Origin: Mycolicibacterium wolinskyi
GTDB lineage: Bacteria; Actinomycetota; Actinomycetes; Mycobacteriales; Mycobacteriaceae
DNA length: 64,000 bases
Assembly (NCBI RefSeq): GCF_002101965.1
Contig: NZ_LQQA01000015.1
Span: forward strand, 434,001 to 498,000
Direction of reading: 5' to 3'
The notes below the pieces were generated by a model. That model was not told where the DNA came from. It saw nothing but the letters and a program-made list of their open reading frames with translations, and made no database searches. The translations under genes and the position numbers were made by a program. Below are positions 41,449 to 50,034 of this stretch, in pieces. The number at the start of each line of letters is the position of its first letter. Within the stretch, counting starts at the first letter, position 1.

Positions 41449-42405
41449 ATGGCTGAAGTACTTGTGCTCGTCGAGCACGCCGATGGCGCACTGAAAAAGG
41501 TCAGCGCCGAACTGCTTACCGCCGCCCGGGTGCTGGGTGAGCCTGCCGCTGTTGTGGTGGGCAAGCCGGGCTCGGCGGCGTCCCTCACCGACGGACTGAA
41601 GGCCGCCGGCGCGGCCAAGATCTACGTCGCCGAGTCCGATGACGTCGAGAACTACCTGATCACTCCCGTGGTGGACGTGCTGGCCGGGCTGGCCGAGTCG
41701 GCCGCGCCTGCCGGCGTGCTGATCGCCGCCAGCGCGGACGGCAAGGAGATCGCCGGGCGTCTGGCCGCCCGCATCGGTTCGGGCCTGCTGGTCGACGTCG
41801 TCGAGGTCAAGGAGGGTGCGGTGGGTGTCCACAGCATCTTCGGTGGCGCGTTCACCGTCGAGGCGCAGGTCACCAGCGACACCCCGGTGATCACCGTGCG
41901 TCCGGGCTCGGTTGAGGCCGTCCCGGCCGACGGGGCCGGTGAGGTCGTCAACGTCGAGGTCCCGGCCCAGGCCGAGACGGCGACCAAGATCACCAAGCGC
42001 GAGCCCGCCGTGGCCGGCGACCGCCCGGAGCTCACCGAGGCCACGGTCGTGGTCGCCGGTGGCCGCGGTGTCGGCAGCGCCGACAACTTCTCGGTCGTCG
42101 AGGAGCTGGCCGACTCGCTCGGTGGTGCCGTCGGTGCCTCGCGCGCCGCGGTTGACTCGGGCTACTACCCGGGCCAGTTCCAGGTCGGCCAGACCGGCAA
42201 GACCGTCTCGCCGCAGCTGTACATCGCGTTGGGTATCTCCGGTGCGATCCAGCACCGCGCCGGTATGCAGACGTCGAAGACGATCATCGCGGTGAACAAG
42301 GACGAAGAGGCGCCGATCTTCGAGATCGCCGACCTCGGCATCGTCGGTGACCTGTTCAAGGTCACCCCGCAGCTGACCGAGGCCGTCAAGGCTCGCAAGG
42401 GCTGA
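41449..42405 (+). CDS. etfA: Electron transfer flavoprotein alpha subunit
   Basis: 318 residues from ATG 41449. The C-terminal FAD-binding domain is complete: VVVAGGRGVGSADNFSVVEE, ALGISGAIQHRAGMQTSKTI and IIAVNKDEEAPIFEIADLGI, the ETF-alpha signature. The N-terminal domain starts with EVLVLVEHADGALKKVSAEL. It forms the ETF dimer with EtfB. Orthologue of fixB (Rv3028c). Confidence 0.97.
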   Translation: MAEVLVLVEHADGALKKVSAELLTAARVLGEPAAVVVGKPGSAASLTDGLKAAGAAKIYVAESDDVENYLITPVVDVLAGLAESAAPAGVLIAASADGKEIAGRLAARIGSGLLVDVVEVKEGAVGVHSIFGGAFTVEAQVTSDTPVITVRPGSVEAVPADGAGEVVNVEVPAQAETATKITKREPAVAGDRPELTEATVVVAGGRGVGSADNFSVVEELADSLGGAVGASRAAVDSGYYPGQFQVGQTGKTVSPQLYIALGISGAIQHRAGMQTSKTIIAVNKDEEAPIFEIADLGIVGDLFKVTPQLTEAVKARKG

Positions 42406-42427
42406 CGCGTCACAGCAGTTCGACAAG

Positions 42428-42457
42428 ACCCCGGTGCACCTGGTGCGCCGGGGTTTT
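42428..42457 (+). terminator. Intrinsic terminator after etfBA
   Basis: ACCCCGGTGCACC (42428-42440) pairs with GGTGCGCCGGGGT (42442-42454) with one mismatch, followed by four T residues (42454-42457). It is the only hairpin in the window with a classical T-run and lies 22 bases after the etfA stop. Confidence 0.8.
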
Positions 42458-42575
42458 GCGTTGTGGCCAACCCTTGGTTTTCGTCGGAAACTACGGACTT
42501 TCCGGGGTTCGGCACTCCACCCTCGAGTGCGAGTGTGGTTTCAGGCAACAAACACACCGAGGAAGGCATCCGCAC

Positions 42576-43319
42576 ATGAAGATCACAGTTTTCGGCGCTA
42601 CCGGTCAGATCGGTTCGAAGGTGGTGGAGCTGCTCACCGAGTCCGGCTATGACGTCGTCGCCGCATCGCGGCAATCGGGGGCCGATGTCCTGACCGGTGA
42701 CGGGCTCAAGGAAGCGCTCGACGGGGCCGAGGTAATCGTCGACGTGGTCAATTCGCCGTCGTTCGCCGACGACCCGGTGATGGACTTCTTCACGACGTCG
42801 ACCCGCAACCTCGTCGAGGCGGCCAAGGCCACCGGGGTCGGACACTATGTGGCGCTGTCCATCGTGAACGCCGACGAACTGCCCGCGAGCGGCTATATGC
42901 GCGCCAAGGTTGCCCAGGAGAAGGCCATCGTCGCCTCGGGGCTGCCCTACACGATCGTGCGGGCCACGCAGTTCCATGAATTCGCCGAAGCGATCACGGG
43001 ATCGCTCGTCGTCGGCGACGAGGTGCGGGTTCCCGACGCGCGGATCCAGCTCATCGCCGCACCCGAGGTCGCTGCCGAGGTGGCCAGGGCCGCACAGACC
43101 GCTGCGATCAACGGCGTGGTGAACATCGGTGGGCCGGAGAAGCTTTCGTTCGCCGAGATGGCTCAGACGGTCCTGGAAAAGCAGGGCGACGACAAGCCCG
43201 TCGTCGTGGACCCGAACGCCACCTATTTCGGCACGTCCGTCGACGACAACAGCCTCGTCACCGGTGACGACGGCAAGCTTGCCGGCATTCGCTTCGCGGA
43301 CTGGATCGCCGCGCGGTGA
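42576..43319 (+). CDS. NmrA/NAD(P)H-binding atypical SDR
   Basis: 247 residues from ATG 42576 with GAGGAAGG upstream. Rossmann loop VFGATGQIGSKV, then VGHYVALSIVNADELPASGY and YMRAKVAQEKAIVASGLPYT (the atypical SDR Y-x-x-x-K), a layout like NmrA regulators and quinone reductase QOR2. It may be an oxidoreductase or a redox sensor; no partner is shown. The nitroreductase gene begins one base after its stop, so they form an operon. Confidence 0.87.
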   Translation: MKITVFGATGQIGSKVVELLTESGYDVVAASRQSGADVLTGDGLKEALDGAEVIVDVVNSPSFADDPVMDFFTTSTRNLVEAAKATGVGHYVALSIVNADELPASGYMRAKVAQEKAIVASGLPYTIVRATQFHEFAEAITGSLVVGDEVRVPDARIQLIAAPEVAAEVARAAQTAAINGVVNIGGPEKLSFAEMAQTVLEKQGDDKPVVVDPNATYFGTSVDDNSLVTGDDGKLAGIRFADWIAAR

Positions 43320-43320
43320 C

Positions 43321-43971
43321 ATGGAGCTCGGCGAGGTAGTCCGCGCGCGCCGGTCGATCCGGAGATTTCTCCCGGACCGGCCGGTGCCGCGCGAGCTGGT
43401 CGAGGAGGCGCTCGCGCTCGCGATGCGGGCGCCGTCCAACTCCAATGTGCAGCCTTGGCGGGTGTTCTTCGCGGCAGGGGCTCGGCGGGACCGCCTGGTC
43501 AAGGCGCTGTCGGCCGAGGTGCGGGCACGGCGCCCGCAGTCGCTGGGGTTGCCTGCCAGTTTCAACCACCTGCGTGCGGAGCTTGGCGCGCTCGTCTATG
43601 GGTCGATGGGTATCGCGCGTGCCGACGCCGCCGCACGCTGGCAGGCACAGCTACGAAACTGGGAATTCTTCGGGGCTCCACTGGCCGGGGCGGTGTGCAT
43701 GCACCGCGATCTGGGCCCTGCCGACGCGATCGGCGTCGGCATGTTCCTCCAGACGTTTCTGTTGGCGCTGACCGAGCGCGGTATCGGCAGCTGCGTGCAG
43801 GTCTCGATTGCGATGTGCCCTGACGTGCTGCACGACGTACTGGAGATTCCCGACGAGTTGACCGTGCTGTGCGGGGTGTCGATCGGCTATCCCGACCCGG
43901 ACTTCGCCACCAACCACCTCGACATCCCCCGAAATCTGGTTGAGGCGAACGTGGTGTTCCACGACAACTGA
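43321..43971 (+). CDS. FMN-dependent nitroreductase family protein
   Basis: 216 residues from ATG 43321. The FMN-binding N-terminus RARRSIRRFLPDRPVPRELV and RAPSNSNVQPWRVFF define the nitroreductase family; the C-terminal GIGSCVQVSIAM, followed by VLCGVSIGYPDPD, completes the site. Homologues reduce nitroaromatics or quinones with NAD(P)H. Pairing with the preceding SDR-like gene suggests a redox stress or xenobiotic operon, without a specific substrate. Confidence 0.88.
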   Translation: MELGEVVRARRSIRRFLPDRPVPRELVEEALALAMRAPSNSNVQPWRVFFAAGARRDRLVKALSAEVRARRPQSLGLPASFNHLRAELGALVYGSMGIARADAAARWQAQLRNWEFFGAPLAGAVCMHRDLGPADAIGVGMFLQTFLLALTERGIGSCVQVSIAMCPDVLHDVLEIPDELTVLCGVSIGYPDPDFATNHLDIPRNLVEANVVFHDN

Positions 43972-44071
43972 GGGTGACGAACCTCACACCGAACAATTCG
44001 TCACCTGCCGCTCACAGACACGTCACGCGCGCGATGCCGTCCAGAGACCCGGCTGGGCGACCGTGCTGGCT

Positions 44072-44920
44072 ATGAGCGCTGCATCCGTACTCATCGCCGC
44101 TGATCATGCCGACGGCGCGGCGCCCGACGCGCCGCGCTACACCTTGCTGCTGTCCACCGACACCGAGCTCATCGAGGCAGCCCAGCGGCTGCGCCACGAC
44201 GTCTTCACGTCCGAGCCCGGATTCGCCCTCAGCGGGGCGGTCGACGGCCGGGACGCCGATCGGTTCGACGAGCACTGCGATCACCTGCTGGTGCGCGAAG
44301 ACAGGACCGGTGAGCTGGTGGGCTGCTACCGCATGTTGCCACCGCCGGGTGCCATCGCCGCAGGCGGTCTGTACACGGCCACCGAGTTCGACGTCCGCGG
44401 GCTCGATGCGCTGCGCCCGTCGTTGGTCGAGATGGGCCGCGCGGTCGTACGTGCCGATCACCGAAACGGCGGTGTCGTGCTGTTGATGTGGGCGGGCATC
44501 CTGGCCTACCTGGACCGCTCCGGATACGACTATGTGACGGGCTGCGTTTCGGTTCCGGTCGCAGGCAACGCGGACGGACCGCCCGGCACCCAGATCCGCG
44601 GGGTTCGTGACTTCGTCCGGCGCAGGCACGCCGCACCGGACGAGTACACGGTGTACCCCTATCGGCCGGTGGTGCTGGACGGAAAGGGGCTCGACGACAT
44701 CGACCCGCCGTCCCGGACGACGGTGCCCCCACTGATGCGCGGATACCTTCGGCTCGGTGCCCAGGTGTGCGGGGAACCGGCCCACGACCCGGACTTCGGC
44801 GTTGGCGACTTCCCGGCCCTGCTGGACAAGCGCAAGGCCGACGTCCGCTACCTCAAGCGCCTGCGTTCGGTCTCGGCGGCAGCCGACATGGCCGACGGCA
44901 TGACCGGGGAATCGCGATGA
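44072..44920 (+). CDS. OlsB-like GNAT acyltransferase (Rv3027c-like)
   Basis: 282 residues from ATG 44072; the frame is open upstream to 43940 and GTG 44060-44062 is a weaker option. It belongs to the hemolysin/OlsB GNAT branch: ELIEAAQRLRHDVFTSEPGF, VREDRTGELVGCYRMLPP, LVEMGRAVVRADHRNGGVVL and LMWAGILAYLDRSGYDYVTG. OlsB makes the 3-hydroxyacyl-ornithine precursor of ornithine lipids. Its stop overlaps the start of a PlsC-like gene, matching the OlsB-OlsA two-step logic. Whether ornithine is the acceptor cannot be seen here. Confidence 0.85.
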   Translation: MSAASVLIAADHADGAAPDAPRYTLLLSTDTELIEAAQRLRHDVFTSEPGFALSGAVDGRDADRFDEHCDHLLVREDRTGELVGCYRMLPPPGAIAAGGLYTATEFDVRGLDALRPSLVEMGRAVVRADHRNGGVVLLMWAGILAYLDRSGYDYVTGCVSVPVAGNADGPPGTQIRGVRDFVRRRHAAPDEYTVYPYRPVVLDGKGLDDIDPPSRTTVPPLMRGYLRLGAQVCGEPAHDPDFGVGDFPALLDKRKADVRYLKRLRSVSAAADMADGMTGESR

Positions 44921-45759
44921 CCACCGCCGGGTGCGAACACTCGTGGCTGCCCAGGGCCTCGTGTGACGCGAGTTGCGTGCACGCAGGCAGCGCGGACGCC
45001 GGCCGCCGGCCGGTGGTGTGGGTCCGTACGACGGTCCGGGTCGCGATGGCGATCCTGCTGGCGCCCGGCGTGCCGCTGCTTGCGGTGCCGATGCCGGGCC
45101 GTTCCCACATCCAGCGGTTCTACTGCCGGCTGATGCTGCGCTGCTTCGGCGTGCGAATCTCGGTGTCGGGCGGGCCCATTCGCAATCTTCAAGGCGTGCT
45201 CGTGGTCAGCGGGCACGTGTCGTGGCTGGACATCTTCACGATCGGTGCCGTGCTGCCCGGCTCGTTCGTCGCACGCGCCGACCTGGTCGAGTGGCCAGCG
45301 GTGGGCCGCCTCGCCCGCATCATGAAGGTGATCCCGATCGACCGCGGCAGCCTGCGCCGGCTGCCCGCCGTGGTGCACACGGTGGCCGAACGCCTGCGGG
45401 CCGGCCACACCGTGGTCGCCTTCCCCGAGGGCACCACGTGGTGCGGGCTCGCCTACGGACCGTTCCGGCCGGCGATGTTCCAGGCCGCGATCGACGCCGC
45501 CCGCCCGGTGCAGCCGCTGCGACTGAACTATCGGCACCGCGACGGCAGGCCGTCGACCACGCCGGCGTTCGTCGGTGAGGACACCTTGCTTCAATCGATC
45601 AAACGCGTCATCACCGCACGTCGCACCGTGTGTCACATCCATGTGGGGTCGCTGCAGCTGCCCGGTGACGACCGGCGGGCACTGGCGGCGCGTTGTGAGG
45701 CGGCGGTGCGCAGCGAGCAGTTGCTGCCCAGCGCCCCGGCGCACGTGTTGGCGGCCTGA
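44917..45759 (+). CDS. PlsC/OlsA-like 1-acyl acyltransferase (Rv3026c-like)
   Basis: 280 residues from ATG 44917, overlapping the upstream stop (ATGA). One N-terminal hydrophobic helix (VAMAILLAPGVPLLAVPMPG) precedes the PlsC domain with catalytic H-x4-D (GHVSWLDI), the glycerol-phosphate-type motif FPEGTTWCG and PIDRGSLRRL. It would acylate the product of the preceding OlsB-like enzyme, or lysophosphatidate. Orthologue of Rv3026c. Confidence 0.87.
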   Translation: MTTAGCEHSWLPRASCDASCVHAGSADAGRRPVVWVRTTVRVAMAILLAPGVPLLAVPMPGRSHIQRFYCRLMLRCFGVRISVSGGPIRNLQGVLVVSGHVSWLDIFTIGAVLPGSFVARADLVEWPAVGRLARIMKVIPIDRGSLRRLPAVVHTVAERLRAGHTVVAFPEGTTWCGLAYGPFRPAMFQAAIDAARPVQPLRLNYRHRDGRPSTTPAFVGEDTLLQSIKRVITARRTVCHIHVGSLQLPGDDRRALAARCEAAVRSEQLLPSAPAHVLAA

Positions 45760-45807
45760 CCCGGCGATCGGGGACGGCCGCAAAACGGCGGCTATTCTGG
45801 AGAGGTT

Positions 45808-47019
45808 ATGACCTCTACCTCGACCGCGTCCTCTGGCCGGCAGGTCTACCTCGATCATGCCGCGACGACGCCGATGCACCCAGCCGCCATCGAGGCGATG
45901 ACGGCTGTCCTGGCGAGCGTCGGCAACGCCTCGTCGCTGCACGGATCGGGCCGGTTGGCCCGCCGCAGGATGGAGGAAGCGCGCGAGGCCCTGGCGCAGC
46001 TTCTCGGTGCCCGGCCGTCGGAGGTGATCTTCACCGCAGGCGGTACCGAGAGCGACAACCTCGCGGTCAAGGGCATCTACTGGGCGCGGCGTGACGCCGA
46101 ACCGGCGCGGCGCCGGATCGTCACGACGTCGGTCGAGCATCACGCCGTGCTCGACGCCGTCCAGTGGCTCGTCGACCACGAGGATGCGGAGGTGACGTGG
46201 CTGCCCGTCGATGCCGAAGGAGCCGTCTCGCCTGCCGCCCTGCGTGAGGCGCTTGCCGGTGACGATGTCGCCCTGGTCTCGATCATGTGGGCCAACAACG
46301 AGGTCGGCACCATCATGCCCATCGCCGAACTCGCGGCCGTCGCCGCTGAATTCGACGTTCCGATGCACAGCGACGCGATCCAGGCGGTCGGGCAGATCCC
46401 GGTTGACTTCGCCGCAAGCGGGCTTGCGGCGATGAGTATCGCCGCGCACAAGTTCGGCGGCCCGATGGGCGTCGGTGCGTTGTTGCTGCGCCGTGACACC
46501 GCATGTGTGCCGCTGCTGCACGGTGGTGGCCAGGAACGTGACGTGCGTTCGGGCACACCGGATGTGGCCGGTGCGGTGGCGATGGCCACGGCGGCCAAAG
46601 TCGCGATCGCGGGCCTTGCCGACAACAGTGCCCGCATCCAGGCTTTGCGCGATCGCCTGATCGAGGGCGTGTTGTCGACCATCGACGACGCCTACCTCAA
46701 CGGTGCCCGTGGCGCCGACCGGCTGCCGGGCAACACACACTTCACTTTCCGTGGCTGCGAAGGGGATTCGCTGCTGATGCTGCTCGACGCGAAGGGTGTC
46801 GAGTGCTCGACCGGCTCGGCCTGCACCGCCGGGGTGGCGCAGCCGTCGCACGTGCTGATCGCCATGGGCGCCGATGCGGCAAATGCCCGCGGGTCGCTGC
46901 GACTGTCGTTGGGGCACACCACTACCGACGCCGACGTCGAGGCCGCGCTGGAAGTGCTGCCCGCGGCGGTCGAGCGGGCCAGGCAGGCGGCGCTCGCGAG
47001 TGCGGGAACGGTGAGCTGA
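45808..47019 (+). CDS. iscS: Cysteine desulfurase
   Basis: 403 residues from ATG 45808, with GGAGAGG directly upstream and TATTCT (45793-45798) as a possible -10. Class V PLP enzyme: YLDHAATTPMHPAAIEAM, FTAGGTESDNLAVKG, PLP lysine in MSIAAHKFGGPMGVGALLLR, and catalytic cysteine in VECSTGSACTAGVAQPSHVL. It mobilises sulfur from cysteine for MnmA and Fe-S assembly. Orthologue of Rv3025c. Its stop overlaps mnmA by one base. Confidence 0.97.
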   Translation: MTSTSTASSGRQVYLDHAATTPMHPAAIEAMTAVLASVGNASSLHGSGRLARRRMEEAREALAQLLGARPSEVIFTAGGTESDNLAVKGIYWARRDAEPARRRIVTTSVEHHAVLDAVQWLVDHEDAEVTWLPVDAEGAVSPAALREALAGDDVALVSIMWANNEVGTIMPIAELAAVAAEFDVPMHSDAIQAVGQIPVDFAASGLAAMSIAAHKFGGPMGVGALLLRRDTACVPLLHGGGQERDVRSGTPDVAGAVAMATAAKVAIAGLADNSARIQALRDRLIEGVLSTIDDAYLNGARGADRLPGNTHFTFRGCEGDSLLMLLDAKGVECSTGSACTAGVAQPSHVLIAMGADAANARGSLRLSLGHTTTDADVEAALEVLPAAVERARQAALASAGTVS

Positions 47020-48086
47020 TGCGGGTTTTGGTCGCGATGAGCGGCGGGGTCGATTCGTCGGTGGCCGCCGCCCGGATGGTCGACGCCGGCCATGAGGTGG
47101 TCGGCGTGCACTTGGCGCTGTCGTCGGCGCCCGGCACGCTGCGCACCGGGTCACGAGGCTGCTGCTCGAAGGAGGATGCGGGTGATGCCCGCCGCGTCGC
47201 CGACATCCTCGAAATCCCCTTCTATGTCTGGGATTTCGCCGACCGTTTCAAGGACGACGTGATCGACGACTTCATCGAGTCCTATGCGCGCGGTGAGACC
47301 CCGAACCCGTGCGTGCGGTGCAACGAGAAGATCAAGTTCTCCGCGCTGGCGGCCAGGGCGCTCGCGCTGGGCTTCGACGCCGTCGCCACCGGACACTACG
47401 CACGGCTCTCGGAGGGTCGGCTGCGCCGGGCCGTCGACGCCGACAAGGACCAGTCCTATGTGCTCGGCGTCCTGACCGCCGAGCAGCTGCGGCACGCGCT
47501 GTTCCCGATCGGCGACACCCCCAAGCCGCAGATCCGGGCCGAGGCTGCCCGCCGCGGCCTGGCCGTTGCGGAGAAGCCCGACAGTCACGACATCTGCTTC
47601 ATCCCGTCCGGCGACACCCAGGCGTTCCTCGGCGCGCGAATCGGCGTCCGCCGCGGCTCGGTTGTCGACACGAGTGGGACGGTGCTCGCCGAGCACGACG
47701 GTGTCCACGGTTTCACGATCGGCCAGCGCAAGGGTCTCGGAATCGCCGGGCCGGGCGCCGACGGCAGGCCCCGCTATGTCACATCGATCGACGCGGAGAG
47801 CGGCACGGTGCGCGTGGGATCCGTCGAGGACCTCGAGGTGCGGGAGCTCGTCGGCGACAAGCCCGTTTTCACCAGCGGGACGCCGTTCACCGGCCCGGTC
47901 GAAGGCCAGATCCAGGTGCGCGCGCACGGCGGTATCACCGATGCCGTGGCCGAACTGCGGGACGGCCGGCTCGTGGTCAGCCTGCGCGTGCCGCTGCGCG
48001 GTGTGGCGCCCGGGCAGACCATGGTGCTCTACCGGCCGGACCCGGCCGGTGACGAGGTCATCGCCAGCGCGACCATCGCGCGGTGA
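47019..48086 (+). CDS. mnmA: tRNA-specific 2-thiouridylase
   Basis: 355 residues from ATG 47019 (TGATG overlap with iscS). PP-loop ATPase motif VAMSGGVDSSVAAARM, active-site cysteines in NPCVRCNEKIKF and DSHDICFIPSGD, and ATGHYARL. It converts U34 of Lys, Glu and Gln tRNAs to 2-thiouridine using sulfur relayed from IscS. The coupling of iscS and mnmA makes a direct sulfur-transfer pair; no TusA relay genes are present. Orthologue of Rv3024c (trmU). Confidence 0.97.
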   Translation: MRVLVAMSGGVDSSVAAARMVDAGHEVVGVHLALSSAPGTLRTGSRGCCSKEDAGDARRVADILEIPFYVWDFADRFKDDVIDDFIESYARGETPNPCVRCNEKIKFSALAARALALGFDAVATGHYARLSEGRLRRAVDADKDQSYVLGVLTAEQLRHALFPIGDTPKPQIRAEAARRGLAVAEKPDSHDICFIPSGDTQAFLGARIGVRRGSVVDTSGTVLAEHDGVHGFTIGQRKGLGIAGPGADGRPRYVTSIDAESGTVRVGSVEDLEVRELVGDKPVFTSGTPFTGPVEGQIQVRAHGGITDAVAELRDGRLVVSLRVPLRGVAPGQTMVLYRPDPAGDEVIASATIAR

Positions 48087-48090
48087 GCGC

Positions 48091-49101
48091 GTGAGCATTT
48101 TCGCGGCAGCGACCGGAGTCGGGTCCTGGCCGGGCACCACGGCTCGGCAAGCGGCCGAAGTCGTTGTCGGAGAGTTGCATACGCTGTCACATCTGGTGGA
48201 GCTTCCGGCTCGCGGGCTCGGCGCGGATCTGATCGGCCGAGCCGGAGCCCTGCTGGTCGACATCGGCATCGACACCGTGCCGCGCGGCTACCGCATCGCG
48301 TCGGGCCGCAGCACTGCGCTGCGCCGCGCGGTCAGTCTGCTCGGCGAGGACATCGACGCGTTGGAAGAGGCGTGGGAGCGGGCGGGGCTGCGGGGTAGCG
48401 GACGCGCGGTCAAGGTGCAGGCGCCCGGCCCGATCACCCTCGCCGCCCAATTGGAGCTGAGCGGGGGACATCGCGCCATCACCGACCGTGGCGCGTTGCG
48501 CGATCTGGCGGCCTCGCTGGCGGAGGGGGTCGCCCTGCACCGGGCCGAGGTGGCCCGCCGGCTCGATACACCGGTCGTGGTGCAGTTCGACGAACCCTCG
48601 CTGCCCGCCGCGCTGCAGGGCAGGCTGACCGGCGTCACCAGCCTGACACCGGTGCATCCGGTCGACGAGCCGCTGGCCATGAGCCTGCTCGACGCGTGCG
48701 TCGCCGCGGCGGGAGCAGACGTCGCATTGCACAGCTGTGCGGCCGAGCTGCCATGGAAAGCGTTGCTGCGCAGCAGCATTCACGCCATATCCGTCGAGGT
48801 GTCGACGCTGGCACCCGGCGATCTCGACGGCGTCGGCGAATTCGTGGACTCGGGCCGCACGGTGTTGCTTGGTGTCGTGCCGGGCAGCGCACCCGAACGT
48901 AAGCCGTCGTCGGAGGAGGTCGCGAAGGCAGCGGTGGCGCTGACGGACCGCCTCGGGTTCTCCCGCGCCGTGCTGCGCGACCGGATCGGCATCACGCCGG
49001 CATGCGGACTGGCAGGCGCCACCCCGCAGTGGGCACGCACGGCGATCGAGCTCGCGCAGAAGGCCGCTGACGCATTCGCCGAGGATCCCGACGCGATCTG
49101 A
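48091..49101 (+). CDS. MetE C-terminal-domain-like protein (Rv3015c-like)
   Basis: 336 residues from GTG 48091. It has the TIM-barrel fold of cobalamin-independent methionine synthase without the N-terminal half: GVGSWPGTTARQAA, KVQAPGPITLAAQLELSGGH, VVVQFDEPSLPAAL. Metal-site residues seem kept: His and Cys in ALHSCAAELPW and a distal Cys in ITPACGLAGATP. Such short MetE-like proteins occur in archaea with corrinoid methyl donors, but in actinobacteria their role is unknown. Homologue of Rv3015c. Confidence 0.85.
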   Translation: MSIFAAATGVGSWPGTTARQAAEVVVGELHTLSHLVELPARGLGADLIGRAGALLVDIGIDTVPRGYRIASGRSTALRRAVSLLGEDIDALEEAWERAGLRGSGRAVKVQAPGPITLAAQLELSGGHRAITDRGALRDLAASLAEGVALHRAEVARRLDTPVVVQFDEPSLPAALQGRLTGVTSLTPVHPVDEPLAMSLLDACVAAAGADVALHSCAAELPWKALLRSSIHAISVEVSTLAPGDLDGVGEFVDSGRTVLLGVVPGSAPERKPSSEEVAKAAVALTDRLGFSRAVLRDRIGITPACGLAGATPQWARTAIELAQKAADAFAEDPDAI

Positions 49102-49104
49102 TCC

Positions 49105-49170
49105 AGAAGCAACCGAAAGGTTGCGCTTCGCGCGGTTCGGTCTTACGCTGAGAAGCAACTGAAAGGTTGC
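49105..49170 (+). promoter_or_regulatory. Promoter with duplicated operator for SRPBCC/arsR operon
   Basis: AGAAGCAACYGAAAGGTTGC occurs twice, at 49105-49124 and 49151-49170. Each copy contains an inverted repeat GCAAC(C/T)GAAAGGTTGC (49109-49124 perfect, 49155-49170 one mismatch). Between them lies a promoter: TTGCGC (49121-49126), 17 bases, TACGCT (49144-49149). Operator 1 therefore overlaps the -35 and operator 2 the start site. The encoded ArsR regulator is the obvious ligand. GAAAGG of operator 2 also serves as the ribosome site of the next gene. Confidence 0.8.
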
Positions 49171-49172
49171 AT

Positions 49173-49667
49173 ATGAGTACTGATCGTATCGAGAAGGAAG
49201 TCCTGCTGCGTGCGCCCCTGGATCGCGTGTGGCGGGCCATCAGCGACGCCGATGAGTTCGGGCGGTGGTTCGGAGTCCGCTTCGACGGCCCGTTCGTCGC
49301 GGGCACATCGGTCACCGGGGTGATCACTCCCACCGAGGTGGACGAGGAGGTCGCCGCCATGCAGGAGCCCTACACCGGCCAGGCCGACACCTGGCAGATC
49401 GTCGCCGTCGAGGCACCGCACCGGCTCGCGTTCCGCTGGCATCCCTATGCCGTCGACCAGGATTCCGACTATTCGGCCGAGCCCACCACACTCGTCGAGT
49501 TCAGCCTGTCCGAGGCCGCCGACGGGGTGTTGCTGCGCATCGTCGAATCGGGATTTGACGCAATTCCGGCCGAACGCCGGGCCTCTGCCTTCGAAGCCAA
49601 CAGCGACGGTTGGGCACACCAGACCGAACTGGTGCGCAAGTATCTGGCATTGCACGAGTCGGTGTGA
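49173..49667 (+). CDS. SRPBCC (AHSA1-like) domain protein
   Basis: 164 residues from ATG 49173, with GAAAGG seven bases upstream. AHSA1/START-like fold: IEKEVLLRAPLDRVWRAISD, then FGRWFGVRFDGPFVAGTSVT, PHRLAFRWHPYAV, and the C-terminal helix GWAHQTELVRKYLALHE. These hydrophobic-pocket proteins often lie in the same operon as an ArsR regulator, as here (GTGA overlap). It probably binds a small hydrophobic ligand, identity unknown. Confidence 0.9.
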   Translation: MSTDRIEKEVLLRAPLDRVWRAISDADEFGRWFGVRFDGPFVAGTSVTGVITPTEVDEEVAAMQEPYTGQADTWQIVAVEAPHRLAFRWHPYAVDQDSDYSAEPTTLVEFSLSEAADGVLLRIVESGFDAIPAERRASAFEANSDGWAHQTELVRKYLALHESV

Positions 49668-49984
49668 CCGCCGTCGACGAACACGCGCCACTCTTTGACG
49701 CGCTGGGCGATCCCAACCGATTGCGGATCGTCACCCGACTCTGCGACGGCGGCCCATGCTCGACCGCGCAACTGACCGAGGTCATCGCCGTCTCACGGCA
49801 GGCCGCGACCAAGCACCTGCTGTTGATGGAGGCAGTCGGTCTGGTGAGCAGCCATCGTCAAGGCAGAGAACGGATCTGGGAGATCCGGCCCGAACCACTC
49901 GCCGAGGCCAGCGACTACCTGACCGCACTGTCCCGCCGCTGGGACCGCGCGATCGACCGGTTGCGTGCCTACGTCGAGGACTAG
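49664..49984 (+). CDS. ArsR-family regulator
   Basis: 106 residues from GTG 49664, overlapping the SRPBCC stop. Winged helix: APLFDALGDPNRLRIVTRL, GPCSTAQLTEVIAVSRQAAT with recognition helix SRQAATKHLLLMEAVGLVSS, wing GRERIWEIRPEPL. The usual ELCVCDL metal-binding box is replaced by GPCSTAQL, so metal sensing of the ArsR/CadC type is unlikely. It is expected to bind the two GCAAC-GTTGC operators before the SRPBCC gene and repress its own operon. Confidence 0.9.
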   Translation: MTAVDEHAPLFDALGDPNRLRIVTRLCDGGPCSTAQLTEVIAVSRQAATKHLLLMEAVGLVSSHRQGRERIWEIRPEPLAEASDYLTALSRRWDRAIDRLRAYVED

Positions 49985-50034
49985 CGGGGCGCTGTTTGGG
50001 TGCGTGCGCGTTTGCGTGCGTGTTGTGAGTGCCC

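Noticed and set aside
44848..47154. 768-codon open frame on the minus strand
   Set aside because: Antisense to the PlsC-like and iscS genes, whose motifs are complete; composition is typical of a shadow frame.
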